Numbered from the stretch's first letter, positions 1 through 12,795 are shown. The stretch: 64,000 bases of DNA from Maioricimonas rarisocia (GCF_007747795.1 NZ_CP036275.1:4890001-4954000), one strand, 5' to 3'. Notes: a model not told the origin generated them from the sequence alone. Numbers and translations are program-made.

Positions 1-869
1 TGGGCGTCATGACCGAGTTGCCACTGGTCATCGTCAACGTTCAGCGTGGCGGCCCCAGTACCGGTCTGCCGACCAAAACCGAACAGTCGGACCTGTTCCT
101 GACGTACTTCGGTCGCAACGGCGACTGTCCGATTCCGGTACTGGCAGCCCAGTCCCCCGGCGACTGCTTCGAGATGGCACAGGAGGCACTCCGTCTGGCG
201 GTTGACTTCATGACGCCCGTGTTTCTCCTCACCGACGGCTATATCGCCAACGGGGCCGAACCATGGCGGATTCCAAACGTTGACGAACTGCGGCCAATCA
301 AGGTGCAGCATCCGGCAGATGTCAACGGGAACGGAGACGGCTTCCTCCCGTACAAGCGGGATGAGCGGCTGGTCCGCCCCTGGGCGATTCCCGGCACCCC
401 GGGTCTCGAACACCGGCTGGGGGGACTCGAAAAGGCCGACCCGACCGGCAACGTCTCGTACGACCCGGACAATCACGAGCACATGACGAAGGTGCGGCAG
501 GAGAAGGTGGACGGCATCGCGCAGGCCATTCCCGAACAGGACGTGTTCGGCCCCGAAGACGGTGAACTGCTGGTCGTCAGCTGGGGTGGTACCTATGGTG
601 CCGTCAGAACCGCCGTCGAGAATGCCCAGAGGAACGGCCAGTCCGTCGCCCACTGCCATCTGCGTTACATCAACCCGTTTCCGCGGAATCTCGAGGACAT
701 CCTGCGCAGCTATCGCCGCGTGCTCGTCCCCGAACTGAACAGCGGTCAGCTCCGGCTGATCCTGAGGGCGAAGTTTCTGGTGGACGCGCAGGGTTATAAC
801 AAAGTGAAGGGGAAGCCGTTTCTCGTCACCGAACTGACTGAAGAAATCAACAAGATGCTGCAGAGCTGA
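1..869 (+). CDS. korA: 2-oxoglutarate:ferredoxin oxidoreductase alpha subunit, 3' part
   Basis: The reading frame is open to the window edge, so the N-terminal part (the gamma-like domain and the start of the alpha domain in this family) lies outside. About 288 residues are visible. They begin in the conserved pyruvate/2-oxoacid:ferredoxin oxidoreductase region with the motif RGGPSTGLPTKTEQSDL, which is highly conserved in KorA-type subunits, and end with the transketolase-C-like domain. The enzyme oxidatively decarboxylates 2-oxoglutarate to succinyl-CoA in the cytoplasm, reducing ferredoxin, usually in the TCA cycle. korB follows after a 93-nt gap in the same direction. The substrate (2-oxoglutarate rather than pyruvate or a branched-chain oxoacid) is inferred from overall resemblance, not from a single residue. 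Confidence 0.88.
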   Translation, partial: GVMTELPLVIVNVQRGGPSTGLPTKTEQSDLFLTYFGRNGDCPIPVLAAQSPGDCFEMAQEALRLAVDFMTPVFLLTDGYIANGAEPWRIPNVDELRPIKVQHPADVNGNGDGFLPYKRDERLVRPWAIPGTPGLEHRLGGLEKADPTGNVSYDPDNHEHMTKVRQEKVDGIAQAIPEQDVFGPEDGELLVVSWGGTYGAVRTAVENAQRNGQSVAHCHLRYINPFPRNLEDILRSYRRVLVPELNSGQLRLILRAKFLVDAQGYNKVKGKPFLVTELTEEINKMLQS

Positions 870-962
870 CCTGACCGGTCGGTGGACCACCGGTCGACAT
901 TGAACAATGCCCGCCATGACAGATGGCACCGAGACTCTCAGCAGAGTAGAAGGCTGCTCACC

Positions 963-1985
963 ATGAGTACCGAAGTTTCACTGCCTGTGCTCAGCCCCAA
1001 GGACTTCGCCAGCGATCAGGAAATTCGCTGGTGTCCCCGCTGCGGCGACTACTCCATCCTCGCCCAGGTCAAGAAGGTTCTGCCGACGCTTGGCATCCCC
1101 CGCGAAAACTTCGCGTTTATTTCCGGCATCGGATGCTCGAGCCGCTTCCCCTATTACGTCGACACGTACGGACTGCACAGTATTCACGGTCGGGCCCCGG
1201 CGATTGCCACCGGACTGAAGATCGCCCGCCCCGACCTGCAGGTCTGGGTGATCACCGGTGATGGCGATGGCCTGTCGATCGGAGGCAACCACCTGATGCA
1301 CGCCATCAGGCGGAACGTCGATCTCAAGATCATCATGTTCAACAACCAGATTTATGGTCTGACGAAGGGGCAGTACTCGCCAACCAGTCCGCACGGCAAG
1401 AAAACCAAGAGCACGCCGTTCGGTTCGATCGACCACCCGCTCAGCCCGCTGTCGGTCGCGATCGGGTCGGAAGCCACCTTTGTCGCCCGCAGTGTCGACG
1501 TCGACATCAAGCATCTGACCATGGTGCTCGAACGGGCCGCCCATCACCGCGGGACCGCCTTCGTCGAGGTCTACCAGGACTGCAACGTCTTCAACTCCGG
1601 TGCGTTCGAATTCGCGTCGAAGAAAGACCAGAAGCTCGATAACTGCATTTACCTCGAGCACGGCAAACCGCTGATCTTCGGCAAGAAGAACGAGCAGGGA
1701 ATCCGGATGACCGGCGACGGGCGTCCCGAAGTGGTCAACCTCGACGAGGTCAACCGCGACGACCTGCTGTTCCACGATGAGAAGGCGGACGACCCGAGTC
1801 TCGCCTTCCAGCTCGCCCGCATGCGGTGGCCCGAAGCGCCCGAACCGATGGGGGTCTTCCGTTCTGTCGAACGGCCCACCTACGACGGAGAACTCAATGA
1901 GCAGCTCGATGCTGTCATCGAGAAGAACGGCCCCGGCGACCTCGAAGCGCTGTTCAACACCGGTGATACGTGGGAAGTAACGTGA
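963..1985 (+). CDS. korB: 2-oxoglutarate:ferredoxin oxidoreductase beta subunit
   Basis: This 340-residue protein is the TPP- and iron-sulfur-binding partner of the upstream alpha subunit. The TPP motif runs from GDGDG (residues 99-103) to the paired Asn at 127-128. Four Cys at 24, 27, 58 and 207 match the spacing of the [4Fe-4S] ligands known in archaeal 2-oxoacid:ferredoxin oxidoreductase beta subunits. The ATG at 963 was chosen because family homology begins shortly after it; the longer open frame starts 81 nt upstream without a better signal. The stop overlaps the GTG start of the next gene in a GTGA arrangement, so translation of the two is probably coupled. The C-terminal 60 or so residues are less conserved. 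Confidence 0.93.
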   Translation: MSTEVSLPVLSPKDFASDQEIRWCPRCGDYSILAQVKKVLPTLGIPRENFAFISGIGCSSRFPYYVDTYGLHSIHGRAPAIATGLKIARPDLQVWVITGDGDGLSIGGNHLMHAIRRNVDLKIIMFNNQIYGLTKGQYSPTSPHGKKTKSTPFGSIDHPLSPLSVAIGSEATFVARSVDVDIKHLTMVLERAAHHRGTAFVEVYQDCNVFNSGAFEFASKKDQKLDNCIYLEHGKPLIFGKKNEQGIRMTGDGRPEVVNLDEVNRDDLLFHDEKADDPSLAFQLARMRWPEAPEPMGVFRSVERPTYDGELNEQLDAVIEKNGPGDLEALFNTGDTWEVT

Positions 1986-2791
1986 CCGACGAGGACTCGT
2001 CGTTGAGCGAGGCGCCAATCCTGACGCTCGTTGGGCGCAGCGGCAGCCCCGTCACGCGAGAAGCGGAACAGATTGTGCGACGCCAACGGCGCTGCTGGAA
2101 TCTGTGGATCGCCTCGCCGGATGAGTTTCCCTTTGCCGCCGACGACCGGCGCGCGCAGACCGACCTCATCCTGTTCGCCGTCGATCACCCCGACGACATT
2201 GGCATCGACGTGGATGCCGCATGGGCGGACGCCCCGCTGACCCGCTGGCTGATCTGTCGCGCGGACTGGTGCGATTCGACCGGCCGGACCAGGGACCGCT
2301 GGCCTCAGTCCGCCCACGTCCCGGTCTCGGCGCTGGCGGCACGACTGGAGCTCGAGTTCGACGTCCTGCAGAACCGACGAACTCCTGCCGCAATTACTGC
2401 CGACCGGAATGAGGTATTCGCTTTCGGTCACCCGGCCACGCCAGCGTCGCCGCTGCAGGGTGTCACCGTTGCCTGGGACGGCCCGGACCCCACGCTGGGC
2501 GAATCGGTTCTGGCCGCCTGCCGGGCCGCCGGAGCTCAGGTTGCCACATCATCCGTGTCAAATGCCGACGTGCTGCTGTTCGATGGCGATCCCTGGACGG
2601 CCACCCGCCAGGACGCCCTCGGGCGATTGACGGCTTCTGTCGATGCACCGGCCGTCGTCGTGCAGTTTGGCTATCTGCGACTGCACCAGCGCGCTGAAGC
2701 CCTGGCCCTTGGCGCCTGTGCGGCAATTGAGAAACTGGTGCCCGAACAGGAATTGTTCGACGCCATCCTGTCGGTCGCCAACGGCGACTGA
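1982..2791 (+). CDS. Unknown protein coupled to korB; possible degenerate receiver-like domains
   Basis: I do not recognise this 269-residue family by name. The GTG start at 1982 overlaps the korB stop (GTGA), which favours it over the GTG at 1970. The sequence looks soluble, with no signal peptide or membrane segment. Two halves each look like alternating beta-alpha folds: an N-terminal one (about residues 10-110) and a C-terminal one (about 150-265). The latter contains the stretch ADVLLFDGDPW followed by VVVQFG and ends in an amphipathic helix, reminiscent of a response-regulator receiver fold. The usual acidic pocket and phosphoacceptor Asp pattern are not clearly present. Coupling to korB suggests a role in regulating or assembling the oxidoreductase; this is inference only. 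Confidence 0.6.
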   Translation: MTDEDSSLSEAPILTLVGRSGSPVTREAEQIVRRQRRCWNLWIASPDEFPFAADDRRAQTDLILFAVDHPDDIGIDVDAAWADAPLTRWLICRADWCDSTGRTRDRWPQSAHVPVSALAARLELEFDVLQNRRTPAAITADRNEVFAFGHPATPASPLQGVTVAWDGPDPTLGESVLAACRAAGAQVATSSVSNADVLLFDGDPWTATRQDALGRLTASVDAPAVVVQFGYLRLHQRAEALALGACAAIEKLVPEQELFDAILSVANGD

Positions 2792-2859
2792 GGGCCGACC
2801 GGTCTTCGCCGCCATCGCGTCCCCCTCTGCTCTCCCGCCAGACTCACAGCATTCCCGAC

Positions 2860-3606
2860 ATGACCTCGCACAGCGCCACTCTGCGTCTCGTCTCACTGCT
2901 GCTGCTTCCTGTGCTGCTTGCCATGCAGGGCTGCGGCGCACCTGCGCCCGACCCGGCACCGATGTCGACCCTCGATTCCACACACGAAGCAACCTGGACC
3001 GACCAGATTGCTGCCGTCCGGGAAGGAGCGTCGAGGGAGGTCGTCGTTACCGAAACTCCCGTCGCCGAAGAAGAGCTGGAGATGCTCGGCAAGGGATGCG
3101 AATCGCTCGAAGTCCTCGACATCGGCACTCTGAAATCACCGTCGGTCGCCGATGATCTGACGGTACTTCAGGCACTGCCCCACCTGCGCCGGGTCCGCTT
3201 CGGCTTTGAGGTCGATGACGCCATGCTCGAAACACTCGCAGCGACCGAGTCCCTGCGGGCCATTAATCTGCCGAAGGGAACATTCTCCGATGCGGGACTG
3301 GCGAAGCTCGCCGAGCTGCCCGAGCTGGAACTGCTGCGTTTCCACTCGCCCCACGTGACCGACGCCGGCATGCAGTCAATCGCTGCGATGCCATCGCTGA
3401 GGTTTCTGCATCTCATCGACGTGCCGATTACTGACGACGGGATCGCCGCACTGCACGAAATGGACCAGCTCGAGTCCCTGTACATCGACGGCGGCGCATG
3501 CACCGACGATGGCCTGCGGGCCCTGCTGCAGGCCCTGCCCGAACTGCATTTCCATCGCGATCAGCTGCACCTGCCGGACGATCCGCACCGGCATCCCCAC
3601 GACTGA
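2860..3606 (+). CDS. Leucine-rich-repeat lipoprotein
   Basis: The 248-residue product starts with a hydrophobic signal segment (about residues 8-24, rich in Leu) ending at Cys in the sequence MQGC, a plausible but imperfect lipobox. After about 70 variable residues come several ribonuclease-inhibitor-like leucine-rich repeats with the pattern LxxLxxLxxLxxL and a recurring D(A/D)G(L/M/I) turn, for example FSDAGLAKLAELPELELL and VTDAGMQSIAAMPSL. These repeats normally form a curved protein-binding surface. The end is His- and Asp-rich. It is 68 nt after the korB-coupled gene, but different cellular location makes a shared function unlikely. Ligand unknown. Confidence 0.75.
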   Translation: MTSHSATLRLVSLLLLPVLLAMQGCGAPAPDPAPMSTLDSTHEATWTDQIAAVREGASREVVVTETPVAEEELEMLGKGCESLEVLDIGTLKSPSVADDLTVLQALPHLRRVRFGFEVDDAMLETLAATESLRAINLPKGTFSDAGLAKLAELPELELLRFHSPHVTDAGMQSIAAMPSLRFLHLIDVPITDDGIAALHEMDQLESLYIDGGACTDDGLRALLQALPELHFHRDQLHLPDDPHRHPHD

Positions 3607-3766
3607 AGGACTCGGTCGCACGGCGGGACTCATCGATGTCTGCCTGCGCGTTGTCCTTGCGGCTCTGCGTTGGGATACTGCATCGCATGCTCCGACGGGA
3701 GAGACCGGCACACGATGATTGCCGCGGGCTCCGGAGCGAGTCATGTGAACAGAAGGAATCAGCAGC

Positions 3767-5971
3767 ATGTCGCAGTTTGTTCGAGCCGCAGTAGTTACCG
3801 GGCTTCTCCTCCTCTCGGTCGGAACCCTCCGAGCCGATAACGATTCGACGCTCCGGGTCTTTCCGGAAGGCCAGCGTCCGGACGACCGCCGCCTCGAGCC
3901 CCTCAAGGATCTCAACGGCTATTTCCCCTTCGAAGTCCCGGAATCGCCTGCCGAGTGGGATGACCGGGCCGAAGAACTCCGTCGACGCGTTCTGGTCGCC
4001 AACGGCCTGTGGCCCATGCCGCCGAAGACGCCGCTCAACGCGGTGATCCACGGCAAGGTCGAACGGGACGGTTTTACGGTCGAGCGGGTGTATTTCGAGT
4101 CTCAGCCTGGCTTCTACGTCACCGGGATGCTGTTCCGTCCGTCTGAAGGTGAAGGGCCCTTTCCGGGCGTGCTTTCGCCGCATGGACATGGCGGCCGTCT
4201 GCAGGATGCCGGCCCCGACAAGGTCCTGCAGCAGATCGAGCGGGGCGAAGAGAAGTTCGCAGCCTCCGGCCGGTTCCCCAAGCTGGCCCGCTGTGCGCAG
4301 CTCGCCCGCATGGGGTGCGTGACCTTCATCTACGACATGATCGGCTATGCCGACAACACGCAGCTCTCTTACGAACTGGCCCATCGTTTCGCGAAGCAGC
4401 GGCCCGAGATGGAAGATCCCGAGAACTGGGGCCTGTACAGCACGCAGGCGGAGCTTCGCATGCAGTCGATCTTCGGCCTGCAGACCTGGAACTCGATCCG
4501 GGCGCTCGACTTCCTGTGCAGCCTGCCGGACGTCGACGCCAGCCGGATCGGCGTGACCGGCGGCAGTGGCGGAGGAACGCAGACCATTGTCCTCTGCGCC
4601 ATCGACCCCCGCCCGGTCGTCGCGTTTCCCCAGGGAATGGTTTCCACAGCCATGCAGGGGGGCTGCACGTGTGAGAACTGCAGCCTGCTGCGGGTCGGCA
4701 CCGGCAACGTCGAGCTGACGGCACTGTTCGCTCCGCGTCCCCAGGCGATGACCGCCGCCAACGACTGGACGAAGGAGATGATGACCAAGGGGTATCCGCA
4801 GCTTCAGCAGCTGTACCGCATGCTCGGCCACCCGGAGAAGGTCGACTGCGACGCCTACCTGCACTTCCCCCACAACTACAACTACGTGACGCGGGCCCAC
4901 ATGTACGACTGGTTCAACGAGTACCTCGGTCTGGGGCTCGAAGAACCGATCGTCGAGGAGGATTACGAACTCCTCTCTTCCGAAGAAATGGCCGTCTGGA
5001 ACGACGAGCATCCCGCTCCCAAGGCACGAGGCGAAGCATTCGAGCGGCAACTCCTGTCGCAGATGACCGAACAGTCCGACGCCCAGATTGCTTCCCTGCT
5101 GCCGGAAGACCAGAAGTCCGTCGAGCAGTACCGTGAAATCGTCGGCGGAGCGTTCGAGACGATCTTCGGCCGGACCATTGATGGCGTCGGCACGGTCGAG
5201 CGTGAGAACATCGCCAAGGTCGATCGGGGGGATTACTGGTTCTTCAAGGATGTGCTGACCGTGCCCGCACACGGCGAGCAGTTGCCGGTCGTTTCGGTCT
5301 ACCCGAAATCGGTCGATTGGAGCGGACGGGTTGTGGTCTGGCTGACCGGCCAGGGGAAGGCGGGACTGTTCGACGATGCCGGCGAACCGGTCGACGCCGT
5401 CCGCACGCTGCTGGAACGTGGCGACTCGGTCGTGACGGCGGACCTGTTCGGCCAGGGGGAGTTCGCCAGCAGCCCCGATGAGTTTGCTCAGAACCGCAAG
5501 GTCGAGAATCCGCGCGAGTATGCAGGCTACACCTACACGTACAACAATCCGCTGTTCTCGCAGCGGGTGCACGACGTCCTGACGCTGCTGAAGTGGGTCG
5601 ACGCGGATGATCACGGCACCGAGGGGGTGACGCTCGTTGGCACGGGCGAAGCCGGGCTGATCGTCGCGACCGCAGCGCCGCTGTCGGGCAAGACGGTCGA
5701 TGCCGTGGCGGTCGAGACCGGTGGTTTCCGCTTTGCGACGCTGGACAGCTTCCGGGATCGACGGTTTGTCCCGGGCGTCGTCAAGTACGGCGATCTGCCC
5801 GCCCTGCTCGGTCTGGCGGCACCGCGCGAACTGCTCGTGGTGGGGGATGCAGAAGAGATTCCCGCAGCCGTCGAAACCTGCTATTCCGCCACCGACCGGT
5901 CGAAACTGACGTGGGCCGCCAATGCGAACGACGCCACTGCCCGCATCGTCGACTGGCTGGCGGGCGACTGA
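3767..5971 (+). CDS. Secreted acetyl-xylan-esterase-like alpha/beta hydrolase with a second degenerate hydrolase domain
   Basis: This 734-residue protein has a clear Sec signal peptide (about residues 1-23, ending GTLRA). The first half is an alpha/beta hydrolase of the acetyl xylan esterase/dienelactone hydrolase group: the oxyanion region is around SPHGHGG and the nucleophile elbow GGSGGG places the likely catalytic Ser at 267. An Asp in the ANDW region and a His in FPHNYN are candidates for the rest of the triad. The second half (about residues 480-730) repeats the fold, but its elbow reads VGTGEAG, with Gly where the Ser should be, so it is probably inactive. An SGNH hydrolase follows after 41 nt, suggesting a pair acting on carbohydrate esters outside the cytoplasm. 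Substrate not determinable. Confidence 0.82.
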   Translation: MSQFVRAAVVTGLLLLSVGTLRADNDSTLRVFPEGQRPDDRRLEPLKDLNGYFPFEVPESPAEWDDRAEELRRRVLVANGLWPMPPKTPLNAVIHGKVERDGFTVERVYFESQPGFYVTGMLFRPSEGEGPFPGVLSPHGHGGRLQDAGPDKVLQQIERGEEKFAASGRFPKLARCAQLARMGCVTFIYDMIGYADNTQLSYELAHRFAKQRPEMEDPENWGLYSTQAELRMQSIFGLQTWNSIRALDFLCSLPDVDASRIGVTGGSGGGTQTIVLCAIDPRPVVAFPQGMVSTAMQGGCTCENCSLLRVGTGNVELTALFAPRPQAMTAANDWTKEMMTKGYPQLQQLYRMLGHPEKVDCDAYLHFPHNYNYVTRAHMYDWFNEYLGLGLEEPIVEEDYELLSSEEMAVWNDEHPAPKARGEAFERQLLSQMTEQSDAQIASLLPEDQKSVEQYREIVGGAFETIFGRTIDGVGTVERENIAKVDRGDYWFFKDVLTVPAHGEQLPVVSVYPKSVDWSGRVVVWLTGQGKAGLFDDAGEPVDAVRTLLERGDSVVTADLFGQGEFASSPDEFAQNRKVENPREYAGYTYTYNNPLFSQRVHDVLTLLKWVDADDHGTEGVTLVGTGEAGLIVATAAPLSGKTVDAVAVETGGFRFATLDSFRDRRFVPGVVKYGDLPALLGLAAPRELLVVGDAEEIPAAVETCYSATDRSKLTWAANANDATARIVDWLAGD

Positions 5972-6012
5972 ATGCACCGATCATCATTGAACAAGACATC
6001 CGGGAGAGACGA

Positions 6013-6798
6013 ATGAGCCACCAGAACGAATCGGCAACGCCGCGTCGCACCTTTCTCACCGAGGCGGCACTGGGAGCAGCCGGCCTGGCCGCCTTTGGAC
6101 AACTGCATCAGACCGCATCCGCCGCGGAGGACTCCCCCTCAGGATCGCTCATCGAGGAGAACGACGTCGTTCTCTTCCAGGGAGACTCGATCACCGATGC
6201 CGGGCGCGATCGCAAGACCGCCGGCAAGGCGAACCACCAGCCGGCTCTCGGCAAGGGGTATGCGTGGATGGCGGCGTCCGAACTGCTCACGACGCATCCG
6301 GACGCCGGTCTGCAGATCTACAACCGGGGAATCAGCGGCAACAAGGTGTTTCAGCTTGCCGACCGCTGGCAGGCGGACTGCCTGGATCTGAAGCCGGACG
6401 TGCTGAGCATTCTGATTGGCGTCAATGACATCTGGCATCATCTGAACGGCCGTTACGACGGGACCGTGGAAGTCTACGAGAAGGACTACCGGGTCCTGCT
6501 CGAGCGGACGAAGAAGGCTCTTCCCGAAGTGCGTCTGGTCATCTGCGAACCGTTCGTGCTCCGCTGTGGCGCGGTCAACGATTCGTGGTTTCCGCAGTTC
6601 GACGCGTACCGGGCCGCGGCGAAGCGGGTCGCCGATTCCTTCGACGCCACATTCGTGCCGTTCCAGTCGATGTTCGACGCGGCTGTGCAGTACGCCCCGC
6701 CGGAGCACTGGGCGGGAGACGGCGTGCATCCCTCTCCGTACGGCGCCGCGCTGATGGCCAGTTTCTGGACGAATGCCGTGCTCGGTCACACGACGTAA
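6013..6798 (+). CDS. Tat-exported SGNH/GDSL hydrolase
   Basis: The ATG at 6013, preceded by GAGAGACGA, gives 261 residues with a twin-arginine signal (TPRRTFLTEAALG) and cleavage likely near residue 37. The SGNH blocks are all visible: block I GDSITDAG with catalytic Ser at 59, a Gly block in NRGISGNKV, block III IGVNDIW, and block V DGVHPSPYG with Asp 236 and His 239. Such enzymes are esterases or lipases, in planctomycetes often linked to polysaccharide deacetylation. It is probably cotranscribed with the acetyl-xylan-esterase-like gene upstream. The longer open frame starting at 5911 overlaps that gene and would bury the Tat signal. Confidence 0.88.
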   Translation: MSHQNESATPRRTFLTEAALGAAGLAAFGQLHQTASAAEDSPSGSLIEENDVVLFQGDSITDAGRDRKTAGKANHQPALGKGYAWMAASELLTTHPDAGLQIYNRGISGNKVFQLADRWQADCLDLKPDVLSILIGVNDIWHHLNGRYDGTVEVYEKDYRVLLERTKKALPEVRLVICEPFVLRCGAVNDSWFPQFDAYRAAAKRVADSFDATFVPFQSMFDAAVQYAPPEHWAGDGVHPSPYGAALMASFWTNAVLGHTT

Positions 6799-6935
6799 AC
6801 CGCAGTTGTTCCACGCGGAACCCAAGTGTCCTGCCGGGAGGCTGATTCCTTCAGAATCGGCGGTGCGAGAAGCCGCCGGCAGGCCACGCGCTCTGGTGGA
6901 ACAGTGGCACGATCTTGTGCGCGCGTGCACGTCCG

Positions 6936-6982
6936 CTTATCCTTGAGTCATGCGATAAGCGTGCTAAGAATTAGTAAGCTAA
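6936..6982. promoter_or_regulatory. Candidate MarR operator region
   Basis: An AT-richer island just upstream of the MarR start holds two inverted repeats. CTTATC (6936-6941) and GATAAG (6954-6959) are separated by 12 nt. TTAG and CTAA (6971-6982) are separated by 4 nt. MarR proteins usually bind such dyads in their own promoter. A possible but weak -35 TTGAGT lies between the first pair of arms. Function is inferred from position and symmetry only. Confidence 0.4.
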
Positions 6983-7002
6983 CAGATTACGTGGAGCGCG
7001 GG

Positions 7003-7470
7003 GTGCTCAAGTACGACTTCGAGGCCAGTATCGGATACTGGGTCATCATCTCGTCGCTGGCGTTTCGCCGGGCACTGAACGAAGAACTGGCTCCGCACGG
7101 GATCACCTTCCGGCAGTCACAGGTCCTCGGTTGGCTTGTGCTCGAGGGCGAGCTCTCGCAGGGGGAACTGGCCAGCCGGATGGAAGTGGAACCTCCCACA
7201 CTGGCCGGGCTGGTGGACCGGATGGAAAACGCCGGCTGGGTGACGCGATGCGTCTGCCCCGACGATCGCCGCAAAAAGATCATTCGCCTTCAGGATCAGG
7301 CAGGCCCGGTCTGGGAAAAGATTGCCGAGTGTGCCCGCCGGGTCCGCAAGGTTGCCACCCGCGGACTGACAGACGAACAATCCGATCAGTTGCTGTCTCT
7401 GCTGCGCGTGGTACACGGGAACCTCACCCAATCGATTCGGGGCATGGATCCTCCAACGGAACCGAAATAA
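7003..7470 (+). CDS. MarR-family transcriptional regulator
   Basis: GTG at 7003 is preferred because GGAG lies 7 nt upstream and the conserved MarR fold begins at once; the open frame extends much further upstream but without homology. The 155-residue product shows the dimerisation helix (GYWVIISSLAFRRALNEEL), the winged helix-turn-helix with LSQGELASRMEVEPPTLAGL as recognition region, and the wing motif PDDRRKK typical of MarR/SlyA proteins. It precedes an RND adaptor and pump, the usual arrangement for a repressor of efflux released by a small hydrophobic ligand. The gap to the adaptor gene is 195 nt, so the pump may have its own promoter controlled by this protein. Confidence 0.9.
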   Translation: MLKYDFEASIGYWVIISSLAFRRALNEELAPHGITFRQSQVLGWLVLEGELSQGELASRMEVEPPTLAGLVDRMENAGWVTRCVCPDDRRKKIIRLQDQAGPVWEKIAECARRVRKVATRGLTDEQSDQLLSLLRVVHGNLTQSIRGMDPPTEPK

Positions 7471-7665
7471 GACATCGACGGCGGGCCGGGCTTGGCGGGC
7501 AGAATGCAGCTGCCCCCACGACGACTGACCGGTTTCCTTCACACCAGAAGGTCACCGGGTGCTGCTCGCCTGCCCGGTGGTTCGCGCGGGAAATCACGCG
7601 CTGCACCGGCCTGCCGTCCGACAGGTGATCGCGCTTCTGACCTGACTCATCTCGAAAGACGCAAC

Positions 7666-8949
7666 ATGCAACGACGCATCTGCCTGTGCTTTGCCGCCAT
7701 TGTCCTCAGCTTGACGGGAGCCGTCAGCGGCGTGCTGGCCCAGTCCCCCGTCATCGTTTCGCGCGTGGTCGAACGGGAAGTCCGAACCGGGCAGACGTTC
7801 GTGGGAACAATCCTGCCGGAAAAGCGCGCCACCATCGGCAGTGCCGTGGGAGGTCGCGTGGTCGAGTTCCCGATCGATGAGGGAGACCGCGTTGAAGAGG
7901 GTCAGGCACTCGCGAAACTGCTGACCAATACGATCAACCTGGAGCTGGACGCCGCCGAAGCAGAACTGCAGCTGCGCAAGCACGAACTCGAGGAACTCGA
8001 GAACGGCACGCGTCCGGAAGAGATCACCCAGGCCAGGGCCCAGATGGAGGCGGCCCGAACGGCGCTGACGTTTTCCGAGAAACGTCTGGAACGGATTCAG
8101 CGGCTGGCCGCCCGCGGCGATGCCGCCACTCAGGATCAGCTCGACGAGGCCATCGCCGGCCGTGACAACGCTCAGGCAACCCTGGACGAGCGGACGGCCG
8201 CATTCGAACTGGCCGGTGCCGGTCCCCGCAAGGAGCAGATCGCTCAGGCGCGAGCCCGCGTCGCCATGCAGTCGGCCCTCGTTCAGAACCTCGAGTCCAA
8301 GATCGTCAAGCACACGATGATCGCCCGCTTCAACGGCTACGTCGTGTCCGAACACACCGAAGTGGGTGCCTGGGTCAACAGTGGCGACCCCGTCGCCGAA
8401 ATCGTCGCCCTCGACCGCGTCGACGTTCTCGCACACGTGCTCGAAACCCACGTGCCGCACATCCGCCCCGGCATCGAGTCCCGCGTCGAAGTTCCTGCTC
8501 TTCCGGACCGGTTCTTCGTCGGCAAAGTCGCGATTGTCATTCCGGAGGGGGACCAGCGATCGCGGACGTTCCCCGTCAAAGTGCGGCTGGAAAACGAGAT
8601 CATCGACGACCACCCCCTGCTGAAGGCGGGGATGCTGGCGCGGGTCACTCTGCCGACCGGAGCGCGAAAGAAGTCCCTGCTCGTTCCCAAGGATGCCCTC
8701 GTCCTGGGAGGACCGAGTCCGATGGTGTACGTCATCGATGTCGAAGGAAGCGGGCCCAAGGGGAAGGCCCGCCCGGTCCCGGTCGAACTGGACATACCCA
8801 GCGGTTCGTATGTCGCGGTCGCCGGAAAACTGAAGCCGGGTGAACGTGTCGTCGTCCGGGGGAACGAACGACTCCGACCGGACCAGGAAGTGACCATTAC
8901 CGGCGAAATCGCCGCGGAGGAATCGGCATCGGGCGGCGCGGGAGAATAA
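7666..8949 (+). CDS. RND efflux periplasmic adaptor (membrane fusion protein)
   Basis: ATG at 7666 starts a Sec signal peptide (about residues 1-26, ending GVLAQ); the product has 427 residues. The expected architecture is visible: an N-terminal barrel-sandwich half, a long helical hairpin rich in Ala, Glu and Gln (about residues 95-205), the second lipoyl half, a beta-barrel domain containing PDRFFVGKVAIVIPEGD, and a membrane-proximal domain with VPKDALVLGG and GLKPGERVVVRG-like ending. It would link the inner-membrane pump encoded next to an outer-membrane channel; no TolC-like gene is present nearby. Confidence 0.9.
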   Translation: MQRRICLCFAAIVLSLTGAVSGVLAQSPVIVSRVVEREVRTGQTFVGTILPEKRATIGSAVGGRVVEFPIDEGDRVEEGQALAKLLTNTINLELDAAEAELQLRKHELEELENGTRPEEITQARAQMEAARTALTFSEKRLERIQRLAARGDAATQDQLDEAIAGRDNAQATLDERTAAFELAGAGPRKEQIAQARARVAMQSALVQNLESKIVKHTMIARFNGYVVSEHTEVGAWVNSGDPVAEIVALDRVDVLAHVLETHVPHIRPGIESRVEVPALPDRFFVGKVAIVIPEGDQRSRTFPVKVRLENEIIDDHPLLKAGMLARVTLPTGARKKSLLVPKDALVLGGPSPMVYVIDVEGSGPKGKARPVPVELDIPSGSYVAVAGKLKPGERVVVRGNERLRPDQEVTITGEIAAEESASGGAGE

Positions 8950-9084
8950 TGTCCGTTTCGCCCTGCCCGATAGGGTTCCCCCACGTTTCCATACAACTGA
9001 CAGCCAGAAGCCTCGCAACGCTGTCGGCGGGCCCTCCTGCCTGTGCCGCAACGTCTGCCACCTGCTCAAGAGGACGGTTCAGAC

Positions 9085-12693
<3,609 letters not shown>

Positions 12694-12738
12694 CAGAACA
12701 ATCCCGGCTGCCGCCTGAAAGTGGTGTTCCCCTCCGGC

Positions 12739-12795
12739 GACAGCCCTCGGGTCCGGATCAATCCACGACCCGGCGGGCTGTCGCCGCCTTTCTTT
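12739..12795 (+). terminator. Rho-independent terminator of the efflux operon
   Basis: A hairpin with outer arms GACAGCCC and GGGCTGTC and inner arms CGGGTC and GACCCG (12739-12782) is followed shortly by a T-rich stretch (12789-12795). It sits 46 nt after the RND stop and before uup, so it separates the two transcription units. Confidence 0.75.

Noticed and set aside
3428-5977. Long minus-strand open frame of 849 codons
   Set aside because: It is antisense to the acetyl-xylan-esterase-like gene, has no recognisable domain, and its composition (Arg/Gly/Asp-rich) is that expected from a GC-rich complement.
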